Part shown: positions 11,911 through 23,750 of the stretch, in pieces
Layout: the number at the start of each line of letters is the position of its first letter
Numbering within the stretch: position 1 is the first letter of the stretch
Made by a program: the position numbers and the translations under genes
Assembly (NCBI GenBank): GCA_013396915.1
Contig: VWZL01002842.1
Location: 62,001 to 126,000 of the forward strand
Direction of reading: 5' to 3'
Origin: Stercorarius parasiticus
Taxonomy: Eukaryota; Chordata; Aves; Charadriiformes; Stercorariidae
DNA: 64,000 nt
The notes under the pieces: model-generated
Databases searched by the model: none
Seen by the model: the letters and a program-made list of their open reading frames with translations, nothing else
What the model was told of the DNA's origin: nothing

Positions 11911-14229
11911 ATTTAAGCTCAAATCAAACCTTACTTTTCAGTCAGTTGCACTGTCTATACCTGGTGTGATTCAATTAGCTCTTTTTGTAAGGATAATGAG
12001 ATATGGGATGGTCTGTCTAGTGCTCTGTCATTAAATGTTGTCAGGACACAACTATATTGCACCAGCTGTGTCTGAAAATTCAAGCCAGAATTTAAAAATA
12101 GTTACAAAAAAATATTCTGGTGCTATATGCTGCCACAGCTTTTGTGGTTTTCTCCTATGGAACTTGCTTTCCCTGTCCTGTGGGGCAGGAAGACAGTAGA
12201 GAGCCCTCAGAGCTGCATCTTGCCCATGAACCTTAGAGGTGAATGAAGCTTCTATGGAAGGAGTGCAGAGAAGCACCTGACCACTGGATCTGGTTTCAGA
12301 TCTTGACACAGATTTCAGAGGTTTTCCAGTTAATGATGTGTCAGAAACAGAGCAAGGACTGGGATGGGAGGAGAATAAGGGGATAAGGGTCTTCATTGCG
12401 GTCCCCCAAACAACTAGGGAAAATTCGCTGGTGTGCTTTTTTATGTCCTCATCTTTTCAAAGGTTTGCAGAAAAATTTAAATGGTTCTGACTGATTATTT
12501 CCAAGTTACATTATCAAATGCTAACAGCTGTTGCAGCGGATCGGTAAAGTCCTAACAAAGATGAAATGACAGGATTCTCCATTTTTTTGTTAATAGGGAA
12601 ACTGAACAAAGTAGATCTATATCCCTAGCTCATCTTTTTTTTCTTTTTTTTTTTTTAACTTTACATCATGAACAGGCTTTTAATAGGCCCTTTGTTTATT
12701 GAGGATATCATTGCCTCTTCCCGTGAGAAGATTTAAAAAAACCCCACATCATTAACTGAATTCCTATAGGTGTCAGCACCCTGTGATGTGTGAACGGTGA
12801 GCTGCAAAATGCATCCCATGAGCACCAGAAAATTACATTCTTTCAGGTACTTTTGCCCTTGTAACCCACCTTGTTCAGATTCATGTTTCTTGCACTGTGA
12901 GACAGGACTCCCTGGGGCAGGCATTGACCTCTTCCTAGCAAAGCATAAGCAAGCCATTCATTGAAAATGAAGTGAAAGGAGCATCTTTTTCCTTTCTTGT
13001 GGGATCACTTTTACTTAAGAGGAAGCCAACACAGAAGTATCTACGTACTTTGACTCAAAAAAATAACTGTTATTCTGTGCTTGCCAACTCTTAAATAAAA
13101 ACAGACTGAAAACAAGAAGAAAAATTAAACTTCTCTCCTCACATGTTTTTTAACCATCTCCCAAAATATGCCATTCATTTTGCTATTTTTACCAGCAGAA
13201 CTCCCAGCATTCTTCTAAAAAATCTTTACGTTTAGGGTGCGACTTCTCACAGTTTTTTCATTACCGCAGAGGCAAGTCTAGTCCCCATGCAAAATCTAGG
13301 AAATCCTGTGTTATCAGACAAGGTAGGTTATCACCACTTGCAAAGCGTAACATTTTCATCCTGTTCTTTCTATGATGGCACTTCTCCCCAAAAGCCTTTT
13401 TGAAACCATTAAATTCTCGTTTGGATATGTCTAGGCAGGAAAGCAAGGAATTTTTACCTTACTTGCCAGTATCCTTTTCCCAGTCCATGCCGCATTTGAA
13501 ACTCTGGCAAAATAGGGTAAGACACAGCTCTGGTAAGTTGCAGATGGCTCCAGCAGAGCTGGAGCTCTAGGAAAATGTACTAGCAACATCGCTGGCCAAC
13601 AAGGGTCTGCTCATTGTAGCATTTTCATTTGGGGATGTAACACTGGGCTGTAGGCATGATGCCCTTACATCCCTACCAGAGCAACATGGAACAGGCCAAG
13701 GAATCAGGGGAATAAAGACCAGGGAATAATCAGGCTCTGTTCCTTCTGCTCTTTGCTTTAGTCCACCAGCAAATGGCTTCCTTATGTCTTTCCTTGGAAC
13801 AAAGTTTGAATGGGGAAAAAAAAAAGCCCCAGGAAAGTCTCGCTGAAGTATAGCTGTATCAGTAATGATGCAGTTTACTCACTACCTGTGGCTCTGCTTA
13901 GAGCCACCATGTAGCTTTACAGAGTCTTTTCTGTGATCTTTAAAGATTATGGATTTTTTTTTAGCAAAACATTGCTTTGAGTTGCAAACAGATTCCCTTT
14001 CTCTGTTACTACTGATTTTACCTTCACTGTTGCGTGAAAAATTAAGAAAAGACTGAAGGCACATTGCTGCTCTTTCTTCCAGCTGCTTCTGGGCATTAAC
14101 TAGCATTACAGCTAATGGTATACACGGGCATCAAGTGCTATGACATGTGATGTCTTTGAGTCTTAGGAATATCAATGCATCTCGGAAAAATGACACATAG
14201 TACCTCATCATTGAAAGAATATGACATTA
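11911..14229. other. Unassigned AT-rich non-coding DNA
   Basis: No gene was recognised. The longest frame, 12052-12396 minus (114 codons), has no known domain. A T-rich tract lies at about 12634-12657 (two T runs separated by a C). Confidence 0.5.
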
Positions 14230-14333
14230 CACAGAATCACAGAATGATGGGGGTTGGAAGGGACGTCTGGAGATCCTCTAGTCCAACCCCTTGCCAGAGC
14301 AGGTTTGCCTAGAGCAGGTTGCACAGGAACGTG
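14230..14333 (-). repeat. CR1 3'-end fragment
   Basis: A short minus-strand CR1 end. The tail CACAGAATCACAGAATGATG is followed by GGGGTTGGAAGGGACGTCTG, AGATCCTCTAGTCCAACCCC and the CCTAGAGCAGGTTGCACAGG segment. About 100 bases remain. The 'GGTTGCACAGGAAC' wording resembles the copies at 53.2 kb and 57.1 kb more than those at 3.6, 26.1 and 39.5 kb, so it is probably another subfamily. Confidence 0.9.
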
Positions 14334-15579
14334 ATAAAATAATTCAGAAGGAAGTTGTTTCAGGCCTTTAGCCAAAGATTCTACAGTTAAATGAGTTTAT
14401 GGGAAGTCTGTCTTTTGTGTTTTCACTTTTCTTAGAGTGTCTCTGATACAAATGGTAGTTTATCCCTGGATGCTAATATCAATACAGTGTCAGTAGAAAT
14501 TATTGATACTCTTTACCTTCAGTACTCTGCACAATCAAACTTTTTCACTGCTAAGAAAAGCACACATCATACCAAAAATAACACTTACTTCGAGTTACAT
14601 CTCAGTACTGATTCACACATTATGTTAAATTGAAATTATCTTATAGAGAAAAATTCATTTAGTTGCAAGTGAAAACTGAGTATGAAGCGAATTAAAGTGA
14701 TGTCAGCACTCTGGACTGATAAATTGCTTTTAATTCAAAGAGACAGGCAGTACTTTCAATTAATCTTTACCATATCAAAAAATGGTGAAATTTAGAATTC
14801 CATTAAATACCTCCAGAAAGCATGAATTTCCAGAAATACTGAACTCTGCCACTCTGTAATTGGCAACAATATAGATATAGGCAGAAACTGGAACCCTCCA
14901 ATTAAACATCCATTACATTTTAATGCATTCTGTGGATAGAGGGAGACTAGTGTTGTCGTACATCTTTATTTTAGAAGGGCTTTGGAAGTTATCACATGAC
15001 ATTCTTACAAACAATCAAGGGAAATACTGTCCAGATTAAACAGCTGTACTATGAACATGAAATTGATGGAAAACTATTTTAGGAAAGAATTAACTGTGGC
15101 TTATTTTCAGAGTGAAAAGATGTTTATTGTGCGATATCACAAAAGCCTATCCAAGGCTCTGCAATATTTTTCACTCATGACAGTGGAAGAAAGCATCTTT
15201 ATTAAATTTTCAGAGGTTATGAAACTCTAGGTCTGCAAGTACTTTGGAAGATAAGAATTTTTTTTTTTTTTTTTAAAAATGACCTGCCGTAGTAGTATGC
15301 TTAAGTAAAATATAACTCAGTAGGAAGAAAGGATTGCACTTAGGCAGGGACAAACTATGATGCAAATGCAAATTGGGAAGTTACAGGTTCTGCAGAAAAA
15401 AAACTGAGGGTTATTATGGGCTGCAAAATGAGCATTTGCCAACATTTATTGCAGTATTGTGAAGAAACAGCTTCTCTGTTGGGACATACAAGCCACAATG
15501 ACATATGAACTATTTTCTAAAAAAGTTTTCACCTTTTTTCCTTCCCTTCCAATTCTTTACTTTGAGCACCGAGCCAAAG
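14334..15579. other. Unassigned AT-rich non-coding DNA
   Basis: No gene or mobile element was seen. The stretch is rich in TAAT and ATTA words, especially 14600-14830. That is the composition of many conserved non-coding elements, but also of plain AT-rich DNA. A run of 17 T lies at 15258-15274. Confidence 0.5.
15258..15274. repeat. Poly-T run (17)
   Basis: Seventeen consecutive T followed by AAAAA. No CR1 or other element abuts it, so it is taken as a simple homopolymer and not as a retroposon tail. Confidence 0.85.
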
Positions 15580-15660
15580 AAACATAATTCAGATTGGAAG
15601 GCATCTGTAGTCGAACCTCCTGCTCAAAGCAGAGTCTCAGCACTACTCCACTTGTTACCA
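15580..15660 (-). repeat. Degenerate CR1 3'-end fragment
   Basis: The segment AACATAATTCAGATTGGAAG, GCATCTGTAGTCGAACCTCC, TGCTCAAAGCAGAGTC matches the general order of a reverse-complemented CR1 end (TTGGAAGG..., CTAGTCCAACC, CTGCTCAAAGCAGGG) with many substitutions and a lost tail. It is an old copy. The order of blocks makes chance similarity unlikely, but the limits are uncertain. Confidence 0.55.
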
Positions 15661-16712
15661 GCCTCCAAGTAGGGTGAGATCCATTACCCAGTCATCCAGA
15701 TGGTATTTTTATCCACTATTCTGAGTCCAGTGTGGTGCAATTTTAGGAGTAGGCATGAGCTGCACAGGGCACAGGCCACATCGATAATGGTCCAAAAGGA
15801 ACCAAAAAGCTCTAGAAAACATGGCCTATGGGAAAAAAATGAAAACATTTGGGCTGCAGAGTAGGAGCAGGAAAGCCTGGAAGGTGCTGTGATATCAATC
15901 TTCAAATATGTTACGGTAGCTTACAAAGGAATTGTAGTGAAATTACTGTAATCAAACTCAAAGCAAGGTCTTCTAGAAAAGGAAGGTGTCTTTTTTTTCC
16001 CCCACAAAATATGTAAATAGATTGATTTTTCACACTCATACTCTCATACATTTCATTCACTCAACATACTCACATGCTCTAAGTGCTCAGGATCACTTTT
16101 GTGCAAGACAGAGAACAAGGTAAAAGTCCTTGTCCTGTCTCTGTTTTTCTCTGATTTGTGGCAACAAATTTGTTGACAGATCTTTCACACACTCTTGGAG
16201 TCAGCAGCTGAGTGGTTTTTTATCCCAGAATCTTGCTTAACTCAGCTTCCCTTAATCTTAGGCCACTGCTGCCCATTGTAGGATTTTCTTTCACTGGTAA
16301 ACCGATGGTCTAAAACGAAAAGGACTGATATATATGATATGCTGCAACCTTGTTTACATCCTTCTGAGGCTTCTATGTAAGTTCTTCACTGACACATCTG
16401 TTATCAATACAGGCCACTCTTATAACCCTGTGATGTGCAGTTTCTTTTGGTGTTTTCAAACATATATTTCCATTCATACTTCATTCATAACAGCCCCCAG
16501 ATTTCTCAGCAAAAATTTCTACAGCAAATAATAATATAGTTGCATTTATGCTCACTGTGGATAGGGCAAGAGTTGATGGGTTTTAAGTTGCAGCTGGAAG
16601 AGTTAAACTACACAGCATGAAAACAAACCCAAAAGCTTTCTAAAAAAACAGCCCTAATCTAGATTACTAGTGAGGTTGTACAACTCTACCACTGTAGGGT
16701 CTAAAAAAGAGC
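15661..16712. other. Unassigned non-coding DNA
   Basis: No gene was recognised. Short frames at 15684-15905 (minus, 73 codons) and 16334-16531 (plus, 65 codons) have no known motif. Confidence 0.5.
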
Positions 16713-17288
16713 TGTTATGGGTTGACCCTGGCTGTCAGTTGCTCATTCACTCCCCCTAGGGGAGAGAGTCAAAAGGGCAAAAGTGAGAATAACTTGTGAG
16801 TCGAGGTAAAGACAATTCAATAAGGGAAGGAAAAAGAAAGAAAAAACAAGCAAACACACAAACAATAAAAAAATCCACCTCGCAACACAACAAGTGATGC
16901 AAGGGCAATCATTCACCACCTCCCACCAACAGACCAATGCCCAGCCAGTCTCTGAGCAATGGCTACTTCAGAAATACTCTCTTCCCCGCACCCACTCAGT
17001 TTTATTGCTGAGCACAACACCATATAGTATGGGATATGACTTTGGTCAGTTGGGGTCAGCTGTCCCAGCTGTGTTCCCTACCAGCCTCTTGCCCACCCTC
17101 AGCCTACTCGCTGCGGGGACAGAGTGATAAACAAAGAAAAGCATTGACACTGTGCAGGCACTGTTCAGCAATACCTAAAACACTGCTGTGCTGTCAACAC
17201 TGTTTTGGTCATGAATCTAAAGCCCAGCGACATATTGGCTGCTAAGAAGGAAGTTAACTTTATAGTTAACATAGCCAGACCCAGTACA
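16713..17288 (+). mobile_element. Solo-type LTR of an endogenous retrovirus, ERVL-like
   Basis: About 576 bases that open with TGTTATGGGTTGACCCTGGC and close near CCAGACCCAGTACA, so the ends read TG...CA. Internal landmarks known from avian ERVL-type LTRs are present: GCTGAGCACAACACCATATA, TTTGGTCAGTTGGGGTCAGC, TGTCCCAGCTGTGTTCCCTA, CAGCCTACTCGCTG, and near the end TGCTGTCAACACTGTTTTGG and GAAGTTAACTTTATAGTTAA. No gag, pol or env sequence follows on either side, so this is a solo LTR, or one whose partner lies outside the recognisable range. The flanking five bases (AGAGC before; ACAGT or GTTTA after, depending on the end chosen) do not form a clear target-site duplication. Orientation is taken from the TG...CA reading and is not certain. 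Confidence 0.82.
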
Positions 17289-20200
17289 ACAGTTTACACA
17301 AATATATTCAAGAGATATTTTACATTTAGCTGTTCTTTCTTTGGGGTGCAAAGATACATGAGACCATCCTTCTGGCTACGTTTATGCTGCAAACTGAAAC
17401 AGACTAAGAGCAAGACATAAAGTCACAGGTACAGTTTGGCTCACATCCACACAGCTAAACCCTCTTGCACCCATAAGAGATGATGACTGTCCCCAAACTT
17501 ATGGGAAATATTCCTGGCATAAGTTATCTCAGGAGCTATGCCCAGGCATCATCCGGAAGTGTAGTAGGTGACAAAGACCAAAACCATTAACAGGAATAAA
17601 CAGGATAAATTGTCCAGTGGTGACACATGGAGTAAAATACTGTTCCAGAAAAAATTACTCATTCTGAAAAAAAAAGAAAGAGGAAAAAAAAAAAAAAGAC
17701 AACTATTGCTTTTCACTGATATGGGAGACAAAGTATAAATAATTCTATACATCCCTGAAAAAGTTTGCACAGAAGCAAACAGCACAGCCCAGAATCCTTC
17801 TAACGGAATGTCTGTAGCTCTATGCATTCTACAGGTAGTATTGACATATGTCTGAGAAATGTAGGGAAGAAGTCACATCTATGCATCTGATATGAGATGA
17901 TAATTACACAATGCTTAAGTGTCCTTTTTTTTGTAGGTTTAGTAATTTTTTGTAACTTTTTGGGAGGAATTAAATGTAAATCTGTTCTAAATGTTTTATC
18001 CATTGTGCACGTTTATTTTCAGACAGTTGTGTTTGATGAGAGACATTCACACTGTTAAAGTTTCTAAACTGTCCTAACTCCACACACTGAATAGGACAAT
18101 CAATACAGTATGCAGAAAAAAATATAAAGTACAAACTAAAATAAGAACTTTCCTTCTTTAGCAAGTTAAGTAAATATATTTTTAAATTGGGGACATTTAA
18201 ACTATTTAAATATTTCTGACACATATCAAAGAACAACAAGTTTACCACCCTCTGTATTAATTTGGCACATACATACATTTCATCAGTTTTCACTGACTAC
18301 TTTCATCTCCAAAATGTGTTTTCTGTGATTAACATCCAAATCTTTATGTAAACTAACATATGACAGATCAATTAATGTAATTTCATCTGTAACTTGCTAT
18401 ATTTTGCCTATTTTGCAGTGAAAAAAATGAAAGCAATTTTGCATATACTCTGCTAAGCCTTGTTGTAAATTAAAGCTTTCTATTTCCTTTGGATTTCATC
18501 TCTAGCTCATTTTAGGTCTGCTCATCTATTGACTTAATAGGTGGTCTGTTACCAGGAACCAGCACACAAAGCAATGAAATTGACAGATACCGTTATTTAA
18601 ATGCAACTTACTTATTTTAAAAGTAAAAAGGCTGTGTACTGTAGCCTAACTGTCATCTACACCAACAATAGAAGTCAATGTCAGGAGCAATGCTCCTTAA
18701 CTCTAAATTTCCTGTTATTTTATTTTGGACTTGATATTGTCTAGAGAAAATACCATTTAGCTACTTTTCTACACTGTTTCTCCTTTTTTTGAAATCACTT
18801 TTTCCATAACTTGACTTTCGCAAAGAAAGAACTGTTAAGCCTCTCTGAAAATGTTTGATTCCTTGAAAGCAAAAGTAACCCAAGTTCCCTGTGGATCTGA
18901 AAGTGCACTTAATTAGTCCAACCACATAATTTCTCAAATAAAATTGATCTTCCAGTAGTGTAAATGAAGGTCAACTTGCAATTCACTAAGATTTTCTATC
19001 TCAGAATTCCACAGTTATATCTGCTTGCAATTTGTTCTTTGCATGGGCTTGTAGATGTTGCTGAATTAAAAACTGTATGTAGTTTAAATTTTCGTTGTCA
19101 AAAATAGACAAAAAAAGGATTATGACTTCTTTTGTGCACAATACTTTCTAAAATTTTTGCTATATGCAATCATGTGAGTTATAGTTCAAATCACTTATCA
19201 TCCAGGGTCAGTCACAAACCCTGTTAACATTTTTCCCTTTAGGGCACAGAAGCCCATAGAAACATTGTATATAGTTGGGAACTTTTAGAAAACAACTTAT
19301 GAAATAATGAAATGATCATGTTATAGGTCCCTTAGTGTGAACTTAAATATAGTTGTCCTATATCTCCCAATCCCAAGTTTCTTCAGTGAACAACTTGTGG
19401 TTTATGAGAGTGCTCTTAGTAGCAATTTGAGAAATTACATCCATTATGTCAGGTTTTTAGGATTTTAACTCATTCTTTGCATTTTAAAACTTGTAAATGT
19501 AAAGTTTTCTTTGTTGCTATCAAATATGCCCATAATTGCAAAAATGTAAGTATCCGCATTCAATGGCATTCTATTTAACAGTTTAATGATCAGATTTATC
19601 ACTGTAGCAGACATGTTAGTACATAGAACTCAGTGTGCATATTGGTGTTGTAATACAGTAACACCATTGATTTGTTTCATCTCCATTCCAGTGGACATCC
19701 GTGGGTTAGGCAATTTATGAGAAAAGAATAAAAATATGTTGTTTCCCCAAAGAGTTTGTTCTTTATACTTCTAGAGATAAAACTATAACTTTTCTTGGTG
19801 TACACTTTTCTGAGAATCCATGCATTATTTACGGGAAATACCTTCTCTTTGTACTGCATCGTGATGCAGCTGTTATTAAAAAGCACCTACCCTTGTGGGT
19901 AGAGAGGATTACAGCAGCAGAATTCATAGGATCTACATCTGAACTTGTTGCTTCGCAGAAAACACAGTGCAGTTTTAGATGAACACTAAGATTGACCTAA
20001 TCACCTGAAGCTCATGGTAGGATCAGTCATAGAGGACAGTTAAAACATAAATGTGAAAATAAGCACAAGGAAAGCTTAAAGATAAGAGAGAAAAGAATAA
20101 CAAACCTGTGATATGTTCTGGTAGCCCAGAGTAGCTTGGAGGTTTGCTTGAGGAGTGGTTTAAACAGTTTCTAGGAAAAAAACCTCCACTCAGTTACATC

Positions 20201-21200
20201 TGTATTAGTAAATAATTTTTTATATGTTCTGATTAGAAGATGAATGTCAAGATATTTTAAAGTCAGGTGGATCCTCCTTCTTTTCCCTCCAAGAAGAAAA
20301 AGTTATTATTCATCGTGCCTGTTAAGACCAGTCTGTGATGTATTCTCTTCTTCATATTACTCCTAGACTCCACCTGGAAAAGTGGATCAAAATTATGCCA
20401 GGGAGTGCGCTAGCCATTATGAAGGCAGATAGCCATATGTCAGTGATCAAACCTGTGCTCTTGGTCTGTGTAAACTGTTGCTATAAATGGCGCTTGAGGG
20501 AACATATACAGAAAGTGCTGGAAATAGCTGTGAGGTAAAGGCACAAAGGTTTTCAGTACAGGGGCAACTTATGAGACAGGATGGGGAAAATAATCTGTTT
20601 CAGATATGTAGGCTTATTAGTATCTTGATATTTTGCATGTGTTCATGCCTTCATATAAAGTAGATCAAACAATTCAAGGCACTACCTAGAGCAAGTAGGT
20701 CCTTTATTTTAATAAGCCTCCATCCCTTTCAGGATGAACAGCTGTTCCTTACAGCACACATTTAAAAACTTTTCATCTTTACTGACCTCACCTGAATTTC
20801 ATTGGATTGCTGGATAATCTTTTTTTTTTCTTTTTTTTTTTTTATGCTGACTTGATCTTAGCTCCTAACCATACACAGCACACTATATTCCCAGAGAACA
20901 ACATAAGGACATCTATGTTGCTATACTAAGACAGTTCAGGGTCCATCAATCTCATCTACTTTACCTATCATCTGTCTCCACTGGCTAATAGTAGCTGCTT
21001 AGGTAAGGATTTACAAAAACAACAAGAATACAGTGATCATTGATCATTCCTGGAACATTTTCCCAGACTGACAAGAAATGTGATTCCCAGTTCCTGTCAG
21101 TCTGCAACACTGGGATTTCTTGAGTCAGAAGTAGTTGCTTTGGGTATTTAGCAAAACATGAATACACTTTCATTTTGATGTCTCCATGCAACTGCTTAGA
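17289..21200. other. Unassigned AT-rich non-coding DNA
   Basis: No gene was recognised. Minus-strand frames at 17549-17827 and 17970-18293 (92 and 107 codons) are AT-driven and lack motifs. An A-rich tract lies at about 17669-17698, and T runs split by one C at about 20820-20843. Confidence 0.5.
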
Positions 21201-21455
21201 TGTGAGCTAGATGTCTAAGCTTTAATTATAGTTAATGGACTGACATATATTTAATGAACTGTCTAGTCAAGACTGTCAACAGAACCTCAAGAGAGATTCA
21301 GTTCATGCTAAAGTAAATATCTGGAGTTCAGATGCATAAACATGAATGCCTGGTGTCATTTGAAGTACCCAAGTATAAAGTTAGCATTAACTATATATTC
21401 ATTAACTATATGTCAGTTCATTAACTATAACTAGCTGTAACTATAGCTAACTCAC
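21201..21455. repeat. Imperfect inverted repeat / hairpin-forming unit
   Basis: Positions 21227-21256 and the reverse complement of 21400-21429 agree at 28 of 30 bases (word TATAGTTAATG.ACTGACATATA.TTAATG). Weaker complementarity continues outwards to about 21201 and 21455 (GTGAG.TAG...AGCT..T). The right arm also repeats TTAACTATA several times. The intervening ~140 bases look unrelated. The unit could be a small non-autonomous DNA transposon (MITE-like), a decayed palindrome, or the result of a local inversion. No clear target-site duplication was seen. Confidence 0.7.
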
Positions 21456-22748
21456 CAGCTCTGGTCAAGAAAGGAAAGGTGTCTTTCAGGTTCAACATCC
21501 CCCTGCAAGTTTTTAGGGTGTCTGAAATGACATTAAATGCCAAACTTAAAGCAAATAACCTGAACCTTTTTGTATTTAATAGTTGCTGGACTTTGCTGCA
21601 GCAGGTTTACCAAGCTCCTTCTTGAACTTCAGTAATAGATCAAGTCCACAACATATTGTGGCAAGGTGTTCGACACAGCTCATGTATATTTTATGTGAGG
21701 ACATGCTTCCTTTTCTTTTTTTTGTTTCTGTTTCATCTTACCATGTTTTGCATCTAACAATTGCTCACTTAATGTCATTCTCTCTGATTCTCTTTTCAGC
21801 AGGAAGATTGAACAATTGTTTTCTATTAAATTAATCATGACTTTTTAGACTGACTTATTACCTAGTGACCTTTCCAGCTGATAGGACTCCACACTGGTGA
21901 TGTTTTCCCAGACATAATTTTTTTATAAACTTTGAAACACATCTTGAAGGTTCATTTACAACTTTCCAAACAACTTAGTTGCCCCAAAACTCTGTTCATT
22001 CAGTCTTGGCCAATTTCCATTTGCTTAATTTTTGAGGCTTTATTCTCTTGCCAAATTCTGACTGTCTTGGGATCTTTTACTTTTTGAGACAGTCTTCTAC
22101 ATTGTCTCATGCACTGTCTACCGTCTGTCTTGAATGAAGTACTTTCCTTTTAAGCACACATTTAAGTGCTTTTCTGAAATGATGCCCAGACTGCTAGTGT
22201 TCTCAACCAATGTGCTTTCTTTTTCTAATTTTTTCTATTAGTTTATTTATTTCAATAAAATAATAATTACAATCACAAATATTAAAACTAGAAAGACATT
22301 TTAAATGAAATTGGAAATAATTTATAAGTCAGTTTTGACTGAGATATAGGCTAGCTCTTGGGCATAGTTTAAACAAAGATTTTGAAGCCTATGCACCTTT
22401 TATGAAAAATCAAAGTAAGTAAAATATTTTTTTCTGCCTCTTTAAAGGAGCATGTATTTTGAAAACAAGACATTGATTTTCCTAAAAAAAATTTAAAAAA
22501 TCTGTCCAGCAAAACTTAATGAAATTAATCCAGGCAAATCATTAGACACTCCCACAAAGCATTGTATTCAGATAGTTAGAAAACTTAAAGCAAAAGTTGA
22601 ACTTTAAAACCATAGAAGCTGTGATTAGAAACGAAAGGCTTAAAACTCGGAAAATCACACCTGCCAGGCTTTGTACAGATCTAGTAAGAATTCATGCTGA
22701 TGGCCCCTTTGATGCCTATAGATCAAATCCCACAAATATTTTTTGAAT
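21456..22748. other. Unassigned AT-rich non-coding DNA
   Basis: No gene or recognisable element. The frame 21583-21834 (plus, 83 codons) has no known motif. Confidence 0.5.
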
Positions 22749-23346
22749 AGACAATTTCAGTTGGAAGGGACATACAACGACCATCTAGTCCAACTGCCTG
22801 ACCAATTTAGGGCTGACCAGAAGTTAAAGTATGTTGTTAAGGGTGTTGTCCAAATGCCTGTTAAATACTGACAGTCTTGGGGCATTGACCACCTCTTTAG
22901 GAAGCCCATTCCAGTGTTTGACCACCCTCTCGATAAAGAAATGCTTCCTAATGTCCAGTCTAAACCACCTCTGGCACAACTTTGAACCATTCCCACACGT
23001 TCTGTCACTGGATACCAGGGAGCAGAGCTCAGCATCTCCGTCTCTGCTTCCCCTCCTCAGGAAGCTGTAGAGAGCAATGAGATCACCCCTCAGCCTCCTC
23101 TTCTCCAAACTGGACAAACCCAAAGTTCTCAGCAACTCCTCATAGGACCTTGCTTCCAGCCCTTTCACCAGCTTTTTTTTCCTCCTCTGGACATGTTAAA
23201 GTACCTCAACATCCTTCTTAAATTGTGGGGCCCAGGACTGCACACAGTACTCAAGGTGAGGCCGCACCAACACTGAGTACAGGGGAATAATCACCTGTTT
23301 TGTCCAGGTGGTTATATACTGTGTTTGGTGCATACCAGGATGCATT
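22749..23346 (-). repeat. CR1 LINE fragment, 5'-truncated
   Basis: A minus-strand CR1 whose tail is lost but whose 3' block is clear (TTCAGTTGGAAGGGACATAC, ACCATCTAGTCCAACTGCCT). On the minus strand, 23168 to 22824 encodes 114 codons of the polymerase C-terminus: [70 protein letters not shown]. Further upstream on that strand the 'GGGGCCCAGGACTGCACACA...GTACTCAAGGTGAGGCCGCA' stretch corresponds to the region after the reverse transcriptase. The copy stops near 'CAGGATGCATTTTG'. A run of eight T near 23173-23180 breaks the frame. The subfamily differs from the 26.1 and 39.5 kb copies. Confidence 0.93.
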
Positions 23347-23549
23347 TTGTCACATATGTTTTCTATCTTGTGTCAGCCTGATGAAATATCTGAAATACTG
23401 CAATGAGAACAGGGCCATTGCATTCATGTTCTTGCACACAGACTTAAAAAAATATTTAAATGAATACATAATAAGAATAAAATGTTTTTCAAAAGAAACA
23501 TACCTTATGAAATTATGAAACAGTGTGTTCCCTAAAGCAAAGCAGAGCA
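23347..23549. other. Short unassigned spacer
   Basis: No feature was seen between the 5' end of the CR1 copy and the TA/CA-rich repeat. Confidence 0.5.
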
Positions 23550-23750
23550 TATGTTTATACATGTCTATATAAATACATATACATATACATACAAAACATA
23601 CAGAGCAAATGTTTATATATACACATATGTATATATAATTAGACATATATACATGTACATACATACATATATACACACATATATACATATATATGCATAG
23701 ATATATACATGCTTATACACATATAGATACATAAGTAGGTAGGTAGGTAA
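23550..23750. repeat. TA/CA-rich compound microsatellite
   Basis: About 200 bases built of ATAC, ATAT and ACAT units, ending in a GTAG tetramer array (about 23735-23749). The long minus-strand frame here, rich in Tyr, Ile, Cys and Val (MYICVYICMYVHVYM...), is simply the translation of this repeat and not a gene. It is interrupted throughout, so it is an old array. Confidence 0.88.

Noticed and set aside
23350..23688. A 112-codon minus-strand frame rich in Tyr, Ile, Val and Cys.
   Set aside because: It is the translation of the TA/CA-rich microsatellite.
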